Below are positions 16,756-25,677 of a stretch of DNA of 64,000 nucleotides, piece by piece; the stretch's first letter is position 1; each line of letters opens with the position of its first letter. Both the position numbers and the translations under genes were made by a program. The stretch lies in NCBI RefSeq assembly GCF_036826855.1, contig NZ_CP104578.1, positions 4,685,501 through 4,749,500 on the forward strand, given 5' to 3'. The notes beneath the pieces were generated by a model. The model was not told the DNA's origin, made no database searches, and worked only from the letters and a program-made list of their open reading frames with translations. This DNA comes from Streptomyces sp. SJL17-4 (lineage in GTDB: Bacteria > Actinomycetota > Actinomycetes > Streptomycetales > Streptomycetaceae).

Positions 16756-17183
16756 GGGCCGGGGAGCGGGGCCGGGACCGGGGTGCGGCGACCGTGTGGG
16801 TGGCGTTCGCGGCCTGTGCGCTGTGCGTGGTGTTCGGGGCGGTGCTCGCGCTCGGGCAGGCGGTGGCGGCCCGGCACCGGGCCGGCGGGGCGGCCGACCT
16901 GGCGGCCCTCGCCGCCGCCGACCGGGCGCTGTGGGGCGAGGCCGAAGCGTGTGCCGCCGCCTCCCGGGTGGCCGCAGCGCAGGGCGCCGAGCTGGTGGGA
17001 TGCGCGGTGCGGGGCGAGGTCGCGGAGGTGGCCGCCCGGGTCGTACGCGGCCCTTACCGGCCCGAGGTCAGATCCCGGGCGGGGCCGCCGCAGGCGGTGT
17101 CTCAGGCGCCTCGGGCGCGTCAGGTGTCTCAGGTGCCCCCGGCGCCTTCGGGGGCTCCGGGGCCTCCCGGAGGATTTCCGTGA
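16752..17183 (+). CDS. Second TadE-like protein of the helicase/secretion neighbourhood
   Basis: 143 residues. 'DRGAATVWVAFAACALCVVFG' is a prepilin-like leader and helix in which the usual Glu is replaced by Trp/Val, as in the Rv3654c-type TadE-like family that accompanies these helicases. The helix is followed by 'AVAARHRAGGAADLAALAAAD', then a Pro/Gln/Ser-rich tail. The tail is encoded in DNA that also encodes the helicase C-terminus on the other strand (116-nt convergent overlap), which may explain its odd composition. Confidence 0.75.
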   Translation: MRAGERGRDRGAATVWVAFAACALCVVFGAVLALGQAVAARHRAGGAADLAALAAADRALWGEAEACAAASRVAAAQGAELVGCAVRGEVAEVAARVVRGPYRPEVRSRAGPPQAVSQAPRARQVSQVPPAPSGAPGPPGGFP

Positions 17184-19602
17184 GGAGGCGGACCGCGCCG
17201 CGCTTGTGGAGGGGGTCGTTGCCGTTGCCGCACTTCGGGGATTGGATGCAGGACGGGCAGCCCGCCTCGCACTCGCAGGAGGCGATGGCCTCCCGGGTGG
17301 CCGTCAGCCAGGCACGGGCCGTGTGGAAGGCGCGTTCGGCGAAGCCCGCGCCGCCCGGGTGGCCGTCGTACACGAAGACGGTGGGAAGCAGGGTGTCGGG
17401 GTGCAGCGGCACGGAGACTCCGCCGATGTCCCAGCGGTCGCAGGTGGCGAAGAGCGGCAGCATGCCGATGGAGGCGTGCTCGGCGGCGTGCAGGGCGCCC
17501 CCGAGGATCTCCGGGGTGATCCGGGCGGCGTCGAGCTGGTCCTCGGTGACCGTCCACCACACGGCCCTGGTGCGCAGGGTGCGGGGCGGCAGGTCGAGCT
17601 TGGTCTCGCCGAGCACCTCGCCCGTGATCAGGCGGCGGCGAAGGAAGGAGACGACCTGGTTGGTGACCTCGACGGAGCCGTAGCAGAGGCGGCCGGCTCC
17701 CCAGGGGATCTCGGTCTCGGTGTCCAGGACGGCGATGGAGGTGGTGTCGCGGGCGGTGGTGGAGTACGGCGGGACGGCCTCCTCCACGAGCGCCACGGAG
17801 TCCTTGAGGTCGAGTTCCCGCACCAGATAGGTGCGGCCCTGGTGGAGGTGGACGGCGCCCTCGTGGACGGCCGCGTGGGAGGCGGCCTCGTCGACGGTGC
17901 CGAGCAGCCGGCCGGTGCCGGCCTCCACGATCCGCACCGGGCTGCCGCCGCCGCCCCTGATGTCGGTGAGGTCGGCGGCCCGCTCGCGGCGGGTCCAGTA
18001 CCAGCCGGTGGAGCGGCGGCGCAGCAGGCCGGCGCCCTCCAGCTGGGGGAGCAGGTCGGGGACGGCCGGGCCGAAGAGGGCCAGGTCCGCTTCGGTCAGC
18101 GGGAGCTCCGCGGCGGCGGCGCAGAGATGGGGGGCGAGGACGTACGGGTTGTCCGGGTCCAGGACGGTCGACTCGACCGGCTGGTCGAAGATCGCCTCCG
18201 GGTGGTGCACCAGGAAGGTGTCCAGCGGGTCGTCGCGGGCGATCAGGATCGCCAGGGCGCCCTCGCCCGAGCGGCCGGCGCGGCCCGCCTGCTGCCAGAG
18301 GGAGGCCCGGGTGCCCGGATAGCCGGCGATCAGGACCGCGTCCAGGCCCGAGACGTCCACGCCCAGCTCCAGGGCGGTCGTGGCGGCCAGGCCGAGGAGC
18401 TCGCCGGAGTGCAGGGCGCGCTCCAGGGCCCGGCGCTCCTCGGGGAGGTAGCCGCCGCGGTAGGCGGCGACCCGGCGGGCGAGCGCGCGGTCGGTCTCGG
18501 CGAGGCGTTCCTGGGCGATCACCGAGATCAGTTCGGCGCCGCGCCGGGAGCGTACGAAGGCGACCGAGCGGACGCCCTGGCGGGTCAGGTCGGTCAGCAG
18601 GTCCGCGGTCTCCGCGGTGGCGGTGCGGCGCACGGGCGCGCCGCGCTCACCGTGCAGCTCGGTCAGCGGCGGCTCCCACAGGGCGAAGACCAGCTCGCCG
18701 CGGGGGGAGGCGTCGTCGGAGACCTCGGTGACCGGCAGGCCGGTGAGGCGGCCGGCGGCGACGGCGGGTTCGGCGGAGGTGGCGGAGGCGAGGAGGAAGA
18801 CCGGCTCGGAGCCGTACCGGGCGCAGATCCGGCGCAGTCGCCGCAGCACCTGGGCGACGTGGGAGCCGAAGACGCCCCGGTAGGTGTGGCACTCGTCGAT
18901 CACGACGTAGCGCAGGGAGCGCAGGAAGGAGGCCCACCTGGGGTGGGAGGGGAGTATGCCCCGGTGCAGCATGTCGGGGTTGGTCAGCACGTGGTTCGCG
19001 TACTGGCGGACCCACTCGCGTTCCTCGACGGGCGTGTCGCCGTCGTAGACGGCGGGGCGGATCCGGTTGCCGAGCGGGGCGGCCAGTTCCCGGACGGCGC
19101 GCCGCTGGTCCGCGGCGAGGGCCTTGGTGGGCGAGAGGTACAGGGCGGTGGTCCCGCGACCGTTCGGGGCCTCCGAGCCGTCCAGGAGGGTGCTCAGGAC
19201 CGGGGCGAGGTAGGCGAGCGACTTGCCCGAGGCGGTGCCGGTGGCGATCACCACGTTCTCGCCGTCCAGGGCGTGCTCGGCGGCCTCCGCCTGGTGTGCC
19301 CAGGGGTGCTCGATCCCGGCCGCCTCGATCGCCGCGATCACCTCCGGACGGATGCGGTGCGGCCAGACGGCATGACGACCCTCCCGGGCGGGCATGTGCT
19401 CCGTATGAGTGATGCGCGCGGCCCGGCTCTCGCCCGAGGAGAGCCGGTCGAGGACCATGCCGGGGGAGGGGCGGTTGCCCGTGTCTCCGGCCGGTCGACG
19501 GGGGCGCTGATTCTTGGCCATCGGCACCGAGTGTGTCACTGCCATGACGGACAATGCTTCCAAGGCGTCGTGCATGGCTGCTGGTAAGTGATTGAATGCC
19601 AT
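17068..19602 (-). CDS. DECH-box superfamily 2 helicase with C-terminal Cys cluster (DUF1998)
   Basis: 844 residues. Motif I 'ATGTASGKSLAYL' (near 124), DECH box 'VIDECHTYRG' (near 237), motif VI 'QQAGRAGRSGEGA', and a late cluster CECEAGCPSCIQSPKCGN (near 778-795) that can bind metal. This is the helicase of the actinobacterial helicase/secretion neighbourhood, related to MrfA/Hrq1-type repair helicases; a DNA-repair role is inferred. ATG 19602 is taken because the N-terminal segment looks conserved in relatives as I recall; ATG 19545 or 19521 are alternatives, and none has a good ribosome site. The C-terminus is a PEAP-type low-complexity tail. Confidence 0.88.
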   Translation of the reverse strand: MAFNHLPAAMHDALEALSVMAVTHSVPMAKNQRPRRPAGDTGNRPSPGMVLDRLSSGESRAARITHTEHMPAREGRHAVWPHRIRPEVIAAIEAAGIEHPWAHQAEAAEHALDGENVVIATGTASGKSLAYLAPVLSTLLDGSEAPNGRGTTALYLSPTKALAADQRRAVRELAAPLGNRIRPAVYDGDTPVEEREWVRQYANHVLTNPDMLHRGILPSHPRWASFLRSLRYVVIDECHTYRGVFGSHVAQVLRRLRRICARYGSEPVFLLASATSAEPAVAAGRLTGLPVTEVSDDASPRGELVFALWEPPLTELHGERGAPVRRTATAETADLLTDLTRQGVRSVAFVRSRRGAELISVIAQERLAETDRALARRVAAYRGGYLPEERRALERALHSGELLGLAATTALELGVDVSGLDAVLIAGYPGTRASLWQQAGRAGRSGEGALAILIARDDPLDTFLVHHPEAIFDQPVESTVLDPDNPYVLAPHLCAAAAELPLTEADLALFGPAVPDLLPQLEGAGLLRRRSTGWYWTRRERAADLTDIRGGGGSPVRIVEAGTGRLLGTVDEAASHAAVHEGAVHLHQGRTYLVRELDLKDSVALVEEAVPPYSTTARDTTSIAVLDTETEIPWGAGRLCYGSVEVTNQVVSFLRRRLITGEVLGETKLDLPPRTLRTRAVWWTVTEDQLDAARITPEILGGALHAAEHASIGMLPLFATCDRWDIGGVSVPLHPDTLLPTVFVYDGHPGGAGFAERAFHTARAWLTATREAIASCECEAGCPSCIQSPKCGNGNDPLHKRGAVRLLTEILREAPEPPKAPGAPETPDAPEAPETPPAAAPPGI

Positions 19603-19684
19603 CGCGGCTGGCGATCAGTTCCCTGACTCCCGCCCGGGAGACCCAGTGGGGACGATCGTTCGATAGCAAGGTGCTGGAGGATCC

Positions 19685-20038
19685 GTGGACCTGTCCCTGT
19701 CGACTCGCAATGTGTCCGGCGCTGGTGGTGACCGTACGGTCGTCGAGGTCGGTGGCGAGATTGATGTGTATACCGCGCCCAAGCTGCGCGAGCAGTTGGT
19801 CGAGTTGGTGAACGACGGCAGCTACCACCTGGTCGTCGACATGGAGGGCGTGGACTTCCTCGACTCCACCGGCCTCGGTGTGCTCGTCGGCGGGCTGAAG
19901 CGCGTTCGCGCGCATGAGGGCTCGCTGCGTCTGGTCTGCAACCAGGAGCGCATTCTGAAGATTTTCCGGATCACGGGTCTCACCAAGGTGTTCCCGATCC
20001 ACACCTCGGTCGACGAGGCCGTCAACGCCGTCGACTGA
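19685..20038 (+). CDS. bldG: Anti-sigma factor antagonist BldG
   Basis: 117 residues, STAS fold. The sequence '[19 protein letters not shown]...[22 protein letters not shown]...[12 protein letters not shown]' is essentially S. coelicolor BldG, which controls aerial growth and antibiotic production. The phosphorylated Ser in DSTGLG is residue 61 here, because a 4-residue insertion (near SGAG) precedes it compared with the 113-residue S. coelicolor protein. GTG 19685 has GGAGG 4 nt upstream. The anti-sigma gene follows after 15 nt, and the helicase diverges upstream. Confidence 0.96.
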   Translation: MDLSLSTRNVSGAGGDRTVVEVGGEIDVYTAPKLREQLVELVNDGSYHLVVDMEGVDFLDSTGLGVLVGGLKRVRAHEGSLRLVCNQERILKIFRITGLTKVFPIHTSVDEAVNAVD

Positions 20039-20053
20039 GCCCAGGGGGTTCGT

Positions 20054-20512
20054 ATGGCCACCGTTGAACTCCGCTTCAGCGCTCAGCCCGAGCACGTCCG
20101 TACGGCCCGCCTGGTGGCGGCCGCGGTCGCGCGCCGGGCCGGGGTGGACGAGGCGGTCCTCGACGAGGTGCGGCTCGCTGTCGGCGAGGCGTGTACGCGT
20201 GCCGTCGGGCTGCACCGCAGCAACGACGTGACGACGCCCATCAGGGTCGTGCTGACCGAGGAGGAGAAGACGTTCTCCATCGAGGTCGGCGACGAGGTCC
20301 CGGGTGCGGGGGTCGCGGCGGCCGATGCCGTCGGTGTCCCCGGCGCACGGGCCGCGGCCCCGGCCGAGGAATTCGACGACGCCGACGGTGAGGACGAGAT
20401 GGGGCTCGCGGTGATCCGCGGGCTCGTCGACGATGTCGAGGTGAGCGCCGGCGAGGACGGCGGCACCATCCGGATGAGCTGGCCGGTGAGTTCGGCGGAC
20501 GTCCTGTCCTGA
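20054..20512 (+). CDS. Anti-sigma factor / serine kinase partner of BldG (SCO3548-like)
   Basis: 152 residues, GHKL (HATPase_c_2) fold. 'RTARLVAAAVARRAGVDEAVLDEVRLAVGEACTRAVG' gives the N-box helix with conserved E and N-equivalent region, and 'DEMGLAVIRGLVDDVEV' the G2-like motif. It should bind and phosphorylate BldG and bind a sigma factor. An internal Ala/Pro-rich insert (residues about 85-115) is present. ATG follows GGGGG; it shares a transcript with bldG. Confidence 0.9.
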   Translation: MATVELRFSAQPEHVRTARLVAAAVARRAGVDEAVLDEVRLAVGEACTRAVGLHRSNDVTTPIRVVLTEEEKTFSIEVGDEVPGAGVAAADAVGVPGARAAAPAEEFDDADGEDEMGLAVIRGLVDDVEVSAGEDGGTIRMSWPVSSADVLS

Positions 20513-20541
20513 CCCGACCCGTACGGAGCCAGGAAGCGCAA

Positions 20542-20576
20542 CGAGAAGAGGCCCTGCCCCGCAGGGCCTCTTCTCG
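20542..20576. terminator. Terminator of the bldG operon
   Basis: A perfect 16-bp stem with a CCC loop: CGAGAAGAGGCCCTGC (20542-20557) and its complement (20561-20576), 29 nt after the anti-sigma stop. Confidence 0.85.
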
Positions 20577-20580
20577 TCGC

Positions 20581-20644
20581 GCCCGCAGTTCGCCCTGCTT
20601 GAAGCTCGCCCCGCCCGCAGCTCGCCCCGTTTGAAGCCCGCCCC
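20581..20644. repeat. Two 32-bp imperfect tandem units downstream of the bldG operon
   Basis: Units 20581-20612 and 20613-20644 both begin GCCCGCAG and contain TTGAAG; they differ at 4 of 32 positions. They start 5 nt after the terminator hairpin. Confidence 0.7.
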
Positions 20645-20739
20645 GTTCCCCTCGAACCGGCGCGCCCCGAAACCGCCCCCTGATTGGTGCATCCGCGCGG
20701 GGGCTCTCCGGCATCCCCGTACGTGCCGGTTTGTCTCCC

Positions 20740-20745
20740 TATGAT
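20740..20745 (+). promoter_or_regulatory. Putative -10 box of a leaderless hppA promoter
   Basis: TATGAT, one mismatch from TATAAT, lies 8 nt before the hppA ATG, and no Shine-Dalgarno is present between. This spacing puts the transcription start at or next to the start codon. No clear -35 box is visible at the expected distance. Confidence 0.5.
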
Positions 20746-20753
20746 CCGTCCCC

Positions 20754-23063
20754 ATGGACCCCACTTCTCTCGCCGCGGCGGTGCTCACGAGCGGGAACCG
20801 GACGATCGTGTACGTCGTCGGCGCCGTCGCCCTCGCCGCGCTGGTCGTCGCGTGGCTCCTCGTCCGCCAGGTACTCAGGGCCGGTGAGGGCACCGAGCGG
20901 ATGAGGGAGATCGCCGCCGCGGTGCAGGAGGGGGCCAACGCCTACCTCGCGCGGCAGCTGCGGACCCTCGCCGTCTTCGCGGTAGTCGTGTTCTGCCTGC
21001 TGATGCTGCTGCCCGCGGACAACTGGTCGCAGCGCGCCGGACGTTCCCTGTTCTTCCTGGTCGGGGCGTTGTTCTCGGTGGTCACCGGATACATCGGCAT
21101 GCGGCTCGCCGTACGGGCCAACGTGCGGGTCGCCGCGGCCGCCCGGGAGGCCACGCCGGCCGAGGGCGAACCCGAGAAGAACCTGACGGAGGTGGCGCAC
21201 CGGGCCACCCGGATCGCGTTCCGTACGGGCGGGGTCGTCGGCATGTGCACGGTCGGCCTGGGGCTGCTCGGGGCGGTGTGCGTCGTGCTCGTCTACGCCG
21301 CCGACGCGCCCAAGGTCCTGGAGGGTTTCGGCCTCGGCGCCGCGCTCATCGCCATGTTCATGCGCGTGGGCGGCGGCATCTTCACCAAGGCCGCAGACGT
21401 CGGCGCCGACCTGGTCGGCAAGGTCGAGCAGGGGATCCCCGAGGACGACCCGCGCAACGCGGCCACCATCGCCGACAACGTGGGCGACAACGTCGGCGAC
21501 TGCGCGGGCATGGCGGCCGACCTCTTCGAGTCGTACGCCGTCACCCTGGTCGCCGCACTCATCCTCGGCAAGGCGGCCTTCGGCGACTACGGCCTGGCGT
21601 TTCCGCTGATCGTGCCCGCGATCGGCGTGATCACCACGGTGATCGGCATCTTCGCCGTCTCCCCGCGGCGCTCCGACCGCGGCGGGATGAGCGCGATCAA
21701 CCGCGGATTCCTCGTCTCCGCCGTGATCTCGCTCGCCGGAGTCGCCGTCGCCGCCTTCGCGTACCTGCCCTCCTCCTACGCCGAGCTGGCGGGCGTCACC
21801 GAGCCGGGCATCCAGGACCACGCCGGTGATCCGCGGGTCCTCGCCCTGGTCGCCGTCGCCCTCGGCATCGTCCTCGCCGCGCTCATCCAGCAGCTCACCG
21901 GCTACTTCACGGAGACGAGCCGCAGGCCGGTCAGGGACATCGGCAAGTCCTCGCTCACCGGCCCCGCGACCGTCGTCCTCGCGGGCGTGGCCCTCGGCAT
22001 GGAGTCCGCCGTCTACACGGCGCTCCTGATCGGCCTGACCGTGTACGGGGCGTTCCTGCTCGGCGGCACCTCGATCATGCTCGCGCTGTTCGCCGTCGCC
22101 CTCGCCGGTACGGGCCTGCTCACCACCGTCGGCGTGATCGTCGCCATGGACACGTTCGGCCCGGTCGCCGACAACGCCCAGGGCATCGCGGAGATGTCCG
22201 GGGACGTGCGGGGCGCGGGAGCCCAGGTCCTCACCGACCTGGACGCCGTCGGCAACACGACGAAGGCCATCACCAAGGGCATCGCCATCGCCACCGCCGT
22301 CCTCGCGGCCTCGGCGCTCTTCGGCTCGTACCGGGACGCGATCGCCACCTCGGTCGCCGAGGTCGGTGCGAGGGCGGACGAACTGACGCTCTCCATGGAC
22401 ATCTCCCAGCCCAACAACCTCTTCGGCCTCATCATGGGCGCGGCGGTCGTCTTCCTGTTCTCGGGGCTCGCCATCAACGCCGTGTCCCGGTCCGCCGGAT
22501 CGGTGGTCTACGAGGTGCGACGGCAGTTCCGCGAGCACCCCGGGATCATGAACTACACCGAGAAACCCGAGTACGGACGGGTCGTCGACATCTGCACCAA
22601 GGACGCGCTGCGCGAACTCGCCACGCCCGGACTGCTCGCGGTGATGGCTCCGATCGCGGTCGGCTTCGCGCTGGGCGTCGGCGCGCTCGGCGCGTACCTC
22701 GCCGGCGCGATCGGTACGGGTGCGCTGATGGCCGTCTTCCTCGCCAACTCCGGTGGCGCCTGGGACAACGCGAAGAAGCTGGTCGAGGACGGGAACCACG
22801 GCGGCAAAGGCAGTGAGGCGCACGAGGCGACCGTCATCGGGGACACGGTCGGCGACCCGTTCAAGGACACGGCGGGACCGGCGATCAACCCGCTCCTGAA
22901 GGTGATGAACCTGGTGGCGCTGCTCATCGCCCCGGCGGTCGTGCGGTTCAGTTACGGGGGCGACGCCAGCGTCGGTCTGCGGGTGGCGGTCGCGGGGGTC
23001 GCGGGGGTCGTGGTCATCGCCGCGGTACGAGTCTCCAAGAGGCGTTCCGTGACCGTGTCCTGA
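20754..23063 (+). CDS. hppA: Proton-translocating membrane pyrophosphatase, K+-independent type
   Basis: 769 residues with about 16 hydrophobic segments. The catalytic loop 'DVGADLVGKVEQGIPEDDPRN' (near residue 215), 'DNVGDNVGDCAGMAADLFESY' and the late 'GGAWDNAKK...GDTVGDPFKDT' carry the Asp/Lys residues that bind Mg-PPi. 'GNTTKAITKG' near residue 499 has Lys where K+-dependent enzymes have Ala (GNTTAA), which marks the K+-independent subclass. It pumps protons using PPi hydrolysis. The gene seems monocistronic, with a candidate leaderless promoter. Confidence 0.95.
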   Translation: MDPTSLAAAVLTSGNRTIVYVVGAVALAALVVAWLLVRQVLRAGEGTERMREIAAAVQEGANAYLARQLRTLAVFAVVVFCLLMLLPADNWSQRAGRSLFFLVGALFSVVTGYIGMRLAVRANVRVAAAAREATPAEGEPEKNLTEVAHRATRIAFRTGGVVGMCTVGLGLLGAVCVVLVYAADAPKVLEGFGLGAALIAMFMRVGGGIFTKAADVGADLVGKVEQGIPEDDPRNAATIADNVGDNVGDCAGMAADLFESYAVTLVAALILGKAAFGDYGLAFPLIVPAIGVITTVIGIFAVSPRRSDRGGMSAINRGFLVSAVISLAGVAVAAFAYLPSSYAELAGVTEPGIQDHAGDPRVLALVAVALGIVLAALIQQLTGYFTETSRRPVRDIGKSSLTGPATVVLAGVALGMESAVYTALLIGLTVYGAFLLGGTSIMLALFAVALAGTGLLTTVGVIVAMDTFGPVADNAQGIAEMSGDVRGAGAQVLTDLDAVGNTTKAITKGIAIATAVLAASALFGSYRDAIATSVAEVGARADELTLSMDISQPNNLFGLIMGAAVVFLFSGLAINAVSRSAGSVVYEVRRQFREHPGIMNYTEKPEYGRVVDICTKDALRELATPGLLAVMAPIAVGFALGVGALGAYLAGAIGTGALMAVFLANSGGAWDNAKKLVEDGNHGGKGSEAHEATVIGDTVGDPFKDTAGPAINPLLKVMNLVALLIAPAVVRFSYGGDASVGLRVAVAGVAGVVVIAAVRVSKRRSVTVS

Positions 23064-23237
23064 CAGGACGTCCGGGCGTGGTGTCCGTCTCATTTCCGGG
23101 TGTGTTCCCGGCGCGTGAGGCGTCTCTCCCTTGGTTCAAAAGACTGCAATACAGGGTGAATCAGTCGCACGAAAGGTGGAAGTAGCCCGTTCGGCGTGTA
23201 TGTTCCGGGGCCGAGAGCCTTGGAAGGGACCGATCCG

Positions 23238-23951
23238 GTGAACAAGAAGCTTGCGGCCGCACTGTCCGGCGGCGCGGTACTCGTGCTCGCGCTGTCCGGT
23301 TGCAGCGACGACGAGGGCAACAAGGTGGACGACTGGGCGAAGACGTTCTGCGACCAGGCGAAGCCCCAGATCCAGAAGCGGGCCGACGCCCACCAGATCA
23401 TCATTTCGACGGCGGCGGACAGCAAGCCCGCGGAGATCCAGGCCGCCGACTCGAAGGCGTTCCAGGACATCGCCGACGCCGACCGGGCGCTGGCCAAGGC
23501 CGTCGAGAGCGCCGGCGCCCCGCCCGTCGAGAACGGCGAGAAGGTCCAGCAGGACGCGATCAAGGAGCTCAACGCGACCGCGGTGGCCTACGAGGGCCTC
23601 AAGAAGCAGGTCGACGCGCTGGACCCGACGAACCAGCAGAAGTTCGCGGACGGCCTCCAGGGTGTCGCCGACGGTCTCACCAAGATCGAGAAGATGGACC
23701 AGAACGCCCTGTCCAAGCTGGAGGAGGGCGAGCTGGGCCAGGCGATGGCCAAGCAGCCCGGCTGCCAGAAGCCCACGGCCTCGACCCCGCCGAAGGCCTC
23801 CGGATCGGCTTCCCCGAAGCCCGGCTCCACCGCGTCGGGCTCCTCCGACAAGGGCTCGGACTCGTCGGACTCCTCGGACTCCTCCGAGCCCACGGGGAAG
23901 GCCTCGACGAAGCCGGCCAAGAAGACCTCGTCGGCCAAGACCGAGGAGTAG
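23238..23951 (+). CDS. Secreted lipoprotein of unknown function
   Basis: 237 residues. Signal: VNKKLAAALSGGAVLVLALSGC, lipobox L-S-G-C. The mature part is a polar, helical, Lys/Ala/Gln-rich domain with one Cys near its N-terminus (FCDQ) and one near its end (PGCQKP), which could form a disulfide. The C-terminal 50 residues are a Ser/Thr/Lys/Pro low-complexity tail, probably a cell-wall-spanning region. GTG 23238 follows GGAAGGG. I recall such proteins named only 'small secreted protein' in Streptomyces; I cannot assign a function. Confidence 0.85.
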   Translation: MNKKLAAALSGGAVLVLALSGCSDDEGNKVDDWAKTFCDQAKPQIQKRADAHQIIISTAADSKPAEIQAADSKAFQDIADADRALAKAVESAGAPPVENGEKVQQDAIKELNATAVAYEGLKKQVDALDPTNQQKFADGLQGVADGLTKIEKMDQNALSKLEEGELGQAMAKQPGCQKPTASTPPKASGSASPKPGSTASGSSDKGSDSSDSSDSSEPTGKASTKPAKKTSSAKTEE

Positions 23952-24007
23952 TCCCGCCCGGGACATCCCGCCCGTCCGGACCCGGTGGCAGCGGCGATCC
24001 GCCGCGC

Positions 24008-24086
24008 GCCGCCGGGTCGACGGCTTTCCGCCGCCGGGTCGACGGACGTCCCCAGCCCGGCTCGACGGCGTCCCCCGCCGGGTCGG
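24008..24086. repeat. Degenerate 22-23-bp tandem repeats
   Basis: GCCGCCGGGTCGACGG occurs identically at 24008-24023 and 24030-24045, with weaker copies at 24053-24068 and 24074-24086. They fill the gap between the lipoprotein stop (23951) and the methyltransferase start. Confidence 0.7.
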
Positions 24087-24123
24087 CCGCCCGGTTGTCG
24101 GTGGCGGCGGTCACAATGGAGCG

Positions 24124-25677
24124 GTGAGTACGACCAGCCTGCCTCCCCGCCTCCCGGTGCCCGCGCACGCCGCCCGTCTGCGCGAGACGCTGCTCGCCGC
24201 CGACTTCACCGCCGACGGACTCCTCGACCTGCTCGGCGCCCCGGCCTACGCCGCGCTCGCGCGCAGCGAGACCGTTCCCGCGCTGCGCGCCACCCGCGGT
24301 GACTCCCCGCTGGAGACCCTCGTGCGGCTCTTCCTGCTCCAGCAGGCCGTCGGGCACGAGCGGGCCGCCGCCGCGCTCCCGCTCGACGAGGCCCTCGCCG
24401 ACGGCTGGGTGGTCCGCGAGGACGACACCGTCTCCGCCACGGTCGACATCCGGCCGTACGGCGGCCCGGACGGTGAGGACTGGTTCATCGTCTCCGACCT
24501 GGGCTGCGCCGTCGGCGGAGCCGGCGGCATCGGGAAGAAGGACGAAGGGGTCGTCCTCGGGGTCGGTGGCGCCTCCACCACGCTCGCCGGCATCACGGTG
24601 CGTACGCCGGTGTCCTCCGCGCTCGACCTCGGCACCGGCTCCGGTATCCAGGCGCTGCACGCCGCCCAGCACACCACCCTGGTCACCGCCACCGACCTCA
24701 ACCCGCGCGCCCTGGACTTCACGCGGCTCACCCTCGCGCTCTCCGGGGCGCGGGAGGCCGAGTTGCTGGCCGGTTCGCTCTTCGAGCCGGTCGACGGGGA
24801 CACGTACGACCTGATCGTCTCCAACCCGCCGTTCGTGATCTCCCCCGGCGCCCGGCTCACCTACCGGGACGGCGGGATGGGCGGCGACGACCTGTGCCGC
24901 ACGCTCGTGCAGCAGGCGGGCGACCGGCTCAACGACGGCGGGTACGCCCAGTTCCTCGCCAACTGGCAGCACGTCGAGGGCGAGGAGTGGCAGGACCGGC
25001 TGCGGTCCTGGGTTCCCGCCGGCTGCGACGCCTGGATCGTGCAGCGCGAGGTCCAGGACATCACCCAGTACGCCGAGCTGTGGCTGCGCGACAGCGGCGA
25101 CCACCGCGGCGACCCGGACGCGTACGGCGAGGCGTACGGGCGCTGGCTCGACGAGTTCGAGGCCCGCAAGACGCGCGCGGTGGGCTTCGGCTGGATCACG
25201 ATCCGGCGGAACGAGGCCGTGGCGTCCGGCGCCGTCGAGCCGTCGATCGTCGTCGAGGAGTGGCCGCACCCCGTCGAACAGCCCCTCGGCCCCACCGTCC
25301 TCGCCCACTTCGAGCGCCAGGACTACCTCCGCTCCCACGACGACGCGGCCCTGCTCGCCGACCGGTTCACGCTCGCGCCCGAGGTCGTGCAGGAGCAGGT
25401 CGGACTGCCCGGCGCCGAGGACCCGGAGCACGTCGTGCTCCGGCAGAACCGGGGCATGCGCCGTGCCACCCGGGTCGACCACGTCGGCGCCGGGTTCGCC
25501 GGGGTCTGCGACGGCACGCTCAGCGCGGGCCGCATTCTCGACGCGATCGGGCAACTGATGGGCGAGGACCCGGTGATACTGCGGGACCGCACCCCGCAGG
25601 CGATCCGGCTGCTCGTGGAGGAGGGCTTCCTGCTGCCCGTCGCCGAGGGGGCGTCCGAGGGCGGCACCGCCGCCTGA
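24124..25677 (+). CDS. Class I SAM-dependent methyltransferase (NPPF type)
   Basis: 517 residues. A winged-helix-like N-terminal domain (residues about 1-120) is followed by a Rossmann methyltransferase with motif I 'ALDLGTGSGIQAL' (near 175) and motif IV 'LIVSNPPFVI' (near 235), the N/D-PP-Y/F catalytic motif of enzymes that methylate amide or exocyclic amino nitrogens. A further 250-residue C-terminal region is unassigned. Substrate (rRNA base or protein glutamine) unknown. Start GTG 24124 has only a weak GGAGC nearby. Confidence 0.82.
   Translation: MSTTSLPPRLPVPAHAARLRETLLAADFTADGLLDLLGAPAYAALARSETVPALRATRGDSPLETLVRLFLLQQAVGHERAAAALPLDEALADGWVVREDDTVSATVDIRPYGGPDGEDWFIVSDLGCAVGGAGGIGKKDEGVVLGVGGASTTLAGITVRTPVSSALDLGTGSGIQALHAAQHTTLVTATDLNPRALDFTRLTLALSGAREAELLAGSLFEPVDGDTYDLIVSNPPFVISPGARLTYRDGGMGGDDLCRTLVQQAGDRLNDGGYAQFLANWQHVEGEEWQDRLRSWVPAGCDAWIVQREVQDITQYAELWLRDSGDHRGDPDAYGEAYGRWLDEFEARKTRAVGFGWITIRRNEAVASGAVEPSIVVEEWPHPVEQPLGPTVLAHFERQDYLRSHDDAALLADRFTLAPEVVQEQVGLPGAEDPEHVVLRQNRGMRRATRVDHVGAGFAGVCDGTLSAGRILDAIGQLMGEDPVILRDRTPQAIRLLVEEGFLLPVAEGASEGGTAA

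Noticed and set aside
16783..19587. 934-codon open frame antisense to the helicase
   Set aside because: Composition is Gly/Arg/Asp-rich without any domain, and it is fully explained by the DECH helicase on the other strand.
20581..20644. CRISPR-like array in the 32-bp repeats
   Set aside because: Only two adjacent imperfect units, no spacers and no cas genes.
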